From CAZQWJ01 sp964597265 (lineage in GTDB: Bacteria; Patescibacteriota; 4484-211; JAGQKX01): a DNA stretch of 12,009 nt. Position 1 is the stretch's first letter; the number at the start of each line of letters is the position of its first letter. The stretch covers positions 1-12,009 of the forward strand of contig CAZQWJ010000029.1 in assembly GCA_964597265.1 (NCBI GenBank), given 5' to 3'. Below the pieces are notes generated by a model. The model ran no database searches. It was not told the origin of the DNA and was given only the letters and a program-made list of their open reading frames with translations. Below are positions 8,449 to 12,009 of the stretch, piece by piece. Both the position numbers and the translations under genes were made by a program.

Positions 8449-11400
8449 CTACTCCACTCCTACAATCCAATAATCAAAGGTGATATCTCGTGTGGCGGTG
8501 CCGACCATTTCCACAGTGAAGGAGCTGTCATTCTGAATTGTAGTGACTATCAACGATTTATCAGTCAATGTCCTAGGAGTGATAAATACTTTAGAATTGC
8601 CTTTCACCACAGAATTGTTAATTACAACTCGTGTCTGCCCTGCTCGCATGACTCCTGTTCCTACGGTCTTATTATCTTTGAGTACAACCTCACCGGCGAC
8701 AACTTTTTCTGCTCGCAATGTCCCTGCCAACTGCACGCTGCCGTCTGTGGTCATTACAATTCTACTGTTGAAAATATCTATGTTACCTGCGGTGTAACTG
8801 TTTTGTAGATACAATGTACCTGCGAGCACATTGATGCGATTATTGCTAAAGCGCAAAGAACCGACTGTCATATCACCCATTACCGATGTATTGCCTAGTC
8901 GCGTCGTGCCGTATACGGTCAAGTCATTATTAACTCTCATATCTCCGATCTGGGTAAGAGAAACATCCTGCTGCGCAGACGAAAGAGCAAGTGTCTGTCC
9001 ACTTTCCTGCCACCAACCAACCTGAATCATTGCCATCACGGTTGTTTTGCCGTTGTTTATATCTTCCTGTGTCAACGCCTCAAGCGCACGACCTACGATC
9101 ATACCCGGGCTTTGCGCTTTCATCGCATACCCTGCAAGGAAGGATACGGTCAACGGATCCCCTGGCTTGATCTCTCCCGCACTCACGTCTACCTTAACCG
9201 GCACACGTCCTGCCAAAGCAACCTGTACCTGTTTGGGCGCCTGGCAGGTTTCGGCAGCTTTGCGCTTTGCTTCAAGTTTTAGCTCCACACCAGCTTCTAC
9301 CACCCGTTCGTCAACAGTGCTTTCGTCCAAACTTGTCCGATACTCCCCTATTATCTGATCGATACCCTTTTCACTTACTTCTTCACAGAACTCATTACTA
9401 AACGACCCTCCACCCAAAATCACACCAGGCGAAGTAGACACAATACCCATGATCTTGTCGCGCTGTTGTGGTTCGGCCCGAGTTACCAGCGATACTTGGC
9501 CCGCTACCTGGCTTGGATCAATCATGACAACATCTCCAGCCGCGATATCAGGGTCGAATGATGGGTACACCTCCGCCAGGTCAGACAACGTGGTGGCGAT
9601 CGAGCCTGCAGACTCGTTGCCGCCTGTATCCATTCTAAACTGCTCGGAGCCGTCAACATAGAAGCGCATGCGATCGTCCGTAGCATCATGAGCCAAGTAG
9701 GTGTCCCCACTATCATCGCTATCCAGAACCAACTGCGATCCGGTCAATAATGACAGCCCACCGCCATCAACTACTACCTTGCCAGTGCCAAAGGTGCGAA
9801 GTGTCAGGTTGTTGTTTTCAAAAACTTCTCCTGCCTCTATAGTGAGTGGCCCATATGACTCTATGGTCGAGGCCGTCTGATTTGTCATCACAATATCGTA
9901 CGCGATGGCTACGTCGCCAGCTGCAGTGAATGCATGCGGAAGGGCCGATGTAATACCTACAGTAGAAACTTTGAACAACTCTGATCCATTGTCATACAAG
10001 GCAAACAGGTTACCGGTGAGTGTTGCGTTCGCCCCCAGATTGATTCTGAACAAATCGCCTGATGCAGTGGTTGCCGAGCCAGGATTCCACTCAAGGTTGA
10101 GCAATCGTCCAGTTGTCAATGCAGTTGAAGTTGAAGCAATATCCAGTCCAGTCCCTGTGGACAATCCGTTCAGATTCAAATCAAACGCTGTGCCTGATGA
10201 CACACTGTTAAAGTTCATAGTCATCGGGTTGGTCGTTGTAGCGCCAGAGTTAAATGTAAATGCCGTTGCTACCCCCGTATTACCGAGTGTGAGCGTATCT
10301 GCCGCGGTACCTCCAGTACCTATATTGATAGTATCTGCGCCTGTTCCGGTACCGATGTTGATGGTAGAGGCTGCAGATGCTTTGCCCAAGGTTACCGTCC
10401 CATCATCCAAGAACGATGCGAACGCTGTACCGCCGTCTGCAATGGTAAAATCGCCTGTTGATGTCAAATCAACCGTTAGGTTTGTTGCTTGGTTGTTGGT
10501 AATTGTAGTCGCCTGTGTGAGAGATCCGCCCAATCGTACCGTGCCTGCGGACTCAGTCAGGCCGTTTTCAAACGTGTAACTTGATCCACTGACAAGCAAG
10601 TCTTGGTTTGTGGATCCGTCATAAAAGTACAAGCTTGTTCCGTTCCACCACAAATCGCCACTTACCGGTGAGGAAGGATTTGTCGCAGCAGAAGAGGCAA
10701 TGTTCAATGAAGCCTGCGACGTTGTTGCCGCAGCCAAGTTAAGTAGGGCGTTCATTGTGGAGGTTCCTACACCTGTCCTACCATCAGTATTGATTGTAAA
10801 GAATGGATTACTGCCTAATGTGCTGCCGTCACCGATTTGGAACAGATCGTCGTCATTGCCATCCTCATCGGTGATAGCTCCTAGCCAGAAATTCGTGTCT
10901 CCCGAAACCGCAGTACTCAGAAGGACACCAGGCTCTCCATTATGTACTACTAATGAGCCCGATCCTGTCAAATCAACAACAACATCTCCCGCACCATAGG
11001 TAACAAGTGTCAAATCATTGTTTTCAAAAGTCTCCCCTGCCTCGATATACAACGGTGCATTAGATTTGATGTGTGTGCTGGTCTGGTTGGTAAATTGCAG
11101 ATCATACGCCATAGTCACATCTCCGGGGGCGGTGAATGCATGCGGAACCGCACTGGTTATACCGCTCGGGCTAACGGAGAATAACTCAGACCCGTTGTTG
11201 TACAAAGCCAAGACATTACCGGTTAACGTGCCGTTGGCACCTATATCAATCTTGAACAAATCACCTGATGCAGTGGTTGCCGAGCCAGGATTCCAGAAGA
11301 GGTTAAGTAGCGACCCGCTGGATAGTGTGGTAGAGGTTGATTCGATATATGCAGCATTGCCCGAAGTCAATCCATCCGCGGAGATGTCAAAAATATTTCC

Positions 11401-12009
11401 ACTCGTGATGGTATCCCCTGCCAGGGATAATAACTGCCCGCTCGTGATCCCGGAGCTGGCGCTGGTCATGGAGAATAAGGTATCTCCGGCATCAGTCGAG
11501 CCATCAAACGTAAAGTAGTTAAAAGAACCATCACCCAATTGAAAGGCGGTCGCGGAGGTTGAATTGATTTGAGTGGCAGCGCCAATGGCTAGTGTACCGT
11601 CACCAAAAGCCAATGTTGGATCGGACGACCCGGCATCAAATGTCCATGTGAACCCTGTCCCACTTCCCCACGTTGTATTCCCAATCTCTGTTGAATCAAA
11701 GTCAAAGTCAATGGTGCCTGCGGTATTTGTTGTTGTGATACCAGTTCCTCCTGTAAACGCTGCTGTTGCAGTAGATGTAATGTTTGACGTAGTTGACCCA
11801 TCTGACAGTACCCAGTGTTGGTAGTTATCCGAGACTGGGATGTCACCAGTGAGTGCGATTGTGCCGGTAGCATCTGGCAGTGTCCAGGTCTGAGTGCCGG
11901 TTAAATTCGCCGCGGTCAATTGCCCGACATTACTGCTATTGTTGAAGTACAACGAGTTACCCGTGCCGCCGCTGGTGAACGCCGCTCCTGATGTCACATC
12001 TCCCACTGC
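8449..12009 (-). CDS. Beta-repeat fibre/adhesin-like protein with Peptidase_G2-like domain, 5' end cut by window edge
   Basis: The frame is open from the window edge to TAG 8449-8451 (1,186 sense codons); the true start lies upstream. Residues below are counted from the GTG at 12006, which need not be a start. Residues 1-800 are low-complexity Ser/Thr/Gly/Ala beta repeats of phage-tail-fibre type (SLYFNNSSNVGQL, TWTLPDATGTIAL, ASTINIGTGTGADTINIGTG). A duplicated block lies at 224-345 and 626-747. Residues about 805-998 resemble the Peptidase_G2/intramolecular-chaperone family: LSDLAEVYPSFDPDIAAGDVV, GIVSTSPGVILGG, VALAGRVPVKV, IKPGDPLTVS, GRALEAL. A Glu/Lys-rich helical insert with two cysteines (874, 921) interrupts it. 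The tail (1005-1185) is again beta-rich and ends FDYWIVGVE. In phage appendages the G2-type domain helps trimer folding and can be cleaved off; whether that happens here is unknown. It is probably a surface fibre. Confidence 0.88.
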   Translation of the reverse strand, partial: AVGDVTSGAAFTSGGTGNSLYFNNSSNVGQLTAANLTGTQTWTLPDATGTIALTGDIPVSDNYQHWVLSDGSTTSNITSTATAAFTGGTGITTTNTAGTIDFDFDSTEIGNTTWGSGTGFTWTFDAGSSDPTLAFGDGTLAIGAATQINSTSATAFQLGDGSFNYFTFDGSTDAGDTLFSMTSASSGITSGQLLSLAGDTITSGNIFDISADGLTSGNAAYIESTSTTLSSGSLLNLFWNPGSATTASGDLFKIDIGANGTLTGNVLALYNNGSELFSVSPSGITSAVPHAFTAPGDVTMAYDLQFTNQTSTHIKSNAPLYIEAGETFENNDLTLVTYGAGDVVVDLTGSGSLVVHNGEPGVLLSTAVSGDTNFWLGAITDEDGNDDDLFQIGDGSTLGSNPFFTINTDGRTGVGTSTMNALLNLAAATTSQASLNIASSAATNPSSPVSGDLWWNGTSLYFYDGSTNQDLLVSGSSYTFENGLTESAGTVRLGGSLTQATTITNNQATNLTVDLTSTGDFTIADGGTAFASFLDDGTVTLGKASAASTINIGTGTGADTINIGTGGTAADTLTLGNTGVATAFTFNSGATTTNPMTMNFNSVSSGTAFDLNLNGLSTGTGLDIASTSTALTTGRLLNLEWNPGSATTASGDLFRINLGANATLTGNLFALYDNGSELFKVSTVGITSALPHAFTAAGDVAIAYDIVMTNQTASTIESYGPLTIEAGEVFENNNLTLRTFGTGKVVVDGGGLSLLTGSQLVLDSDDSGDTYLAHDATDDRMRFYVDGSEQFRMDTGGNESAGSIATTLSDLAEVYPSFDPDIAAGDVVMIDPSQVAGQVSLVTRAEPQQRDKIMGIVSTSPGVILGGGSFSNEFCEEVSEKGIDQIIGEYRTSLDESTVDERVVEAGVELKLEAKRKAAETCQAPKQVQVALAGRVPVKVDVSAGEIKPGDPLTVSFLAGYAMKAQSPGMIVGRALEALTQEDINNGKTTVMAMIQVGWWQESGQTLALSSAQQDVSLTQIGDMRVNNDLTVYGTTRLGNTSVMGDMTVGSLRFSNNRINVLAGTLYLQNSYTAGNIDIFNSRIVMTTDGSVQLAGTLRAEKVVAGEVVLKDNKTVGTGVMRAGQTRVVINNSVVKGNSKVFITPRTLTDKSLIVTTIQNDSSFTVEMVGTATRDITFDYWIVGVE
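9766..10131 (-). repeat. Internal duplication in the fibre gene, downstream copy
   Basis: This encodes residues 626-747, colinear without gaps with residues 224-345 (offset 402 residues, 1,206 nt). Shared runs include WNPGSATTASGDLF, NGSELF, PHAFTA, IEAGE and FENN. DNA identity is high in places, for example around 10056-10095, while other parts have diverged. Confidence 0.85.
10972..11337 (-). repeat. Internal duplication in the fibre gene, upstream copy
   Basis: This encodes residues 224-345 of the visible fibre protein and pairs with 9766-10131. The unit runs from STSTTLSSGSLLNL through WNPGSATTASG to GAGDVVVD. The flanking SGN/TSG segments (about 186-223 and 604-625) look more loosely related, so the ancestral unit may have been longer. 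Confidence 0.85.

Noticed and set aside
9905..10579. A 224-codon plus-strand open frame opposite the fibre gene
   Set aside because: It is antisense to a clearly coding repeat protein. The translation is rich in Val/Pro/Ala with no recognisable domain, as expected from the reverse of Thr/Gly/Asp-rich codons. Similar shadows occur at 11018-11518 and 5988-6443.

Overview
The window looks like part of a surface-protein locus from a Candidate Phyla Radiation (Patescibacteria) bacterium or a close relative. The assignment is inferred from gene content: DUF2341-plus-LamG proteins, a beta-strand-repeat fibre protein ending in a Peptidase_G2-like domain, and a stand-alone four-helix-bundle (S23/IVP-type) gene. 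No rRNA or marker gene is present to confirm it. The reading frames contain no in-frame TGA and the visible stops are TAG, TAA and TAA, so nothing points to the UGA-recoded code of Gracilibacteria/Absconditabacteria. The 100-N block suggests a scaffolded draft or metagenome assembly.

All real genes are on the minus strand, so they read from right to left. (1) 12009-8449: a fibre or adhesin-like protein, cut at its 5' end by the window edge, with at least 1,186 residues. It has Ser/Thr/Gly-rich beta repeats, a long internal duplication, a Peptidase_G2/intramolecular-chaperone-like domain and a C-terminal beta tail. (2) 8390-7986: a 134-residue four-helix-bundle protein. (3) 7993-1464: a giant secreted protein with a signal anchor, DUF2341, three tandem beta-sandwich modules and six LamG (concanavalin A-like) domains. 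It is broken by an N gap at 5639-5738 whose two edges carry the same 55 bp. Removing the Ns and one copy restores one open frame of 2,124 codons. (4) 1411-1: a second DUF2341-plus-LamG protein, cut at its 3' end by the window edge.

The genes are closely packed: a 58-nt spacer, an 8-nt overlap with a strong ribosome binding site, then a 52-nt spacer. They are plausibly one transcription unit. The third spacer holds a 37-nt perfect palindrome, and the first holds a degenerate 7-nt tandem repeat. Taken together the locus appears to make cell-surface material: a self-assembling fibre plus large multi-lectin proteins that probably bind glycans on a host or neighbouring cell. This role is inferred from domain architecture. 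There are no RNA genes, CRISPR arrays, insertion sequences or plus-strand genes that I can support, and no stretch over 300 bases lacks a gene.
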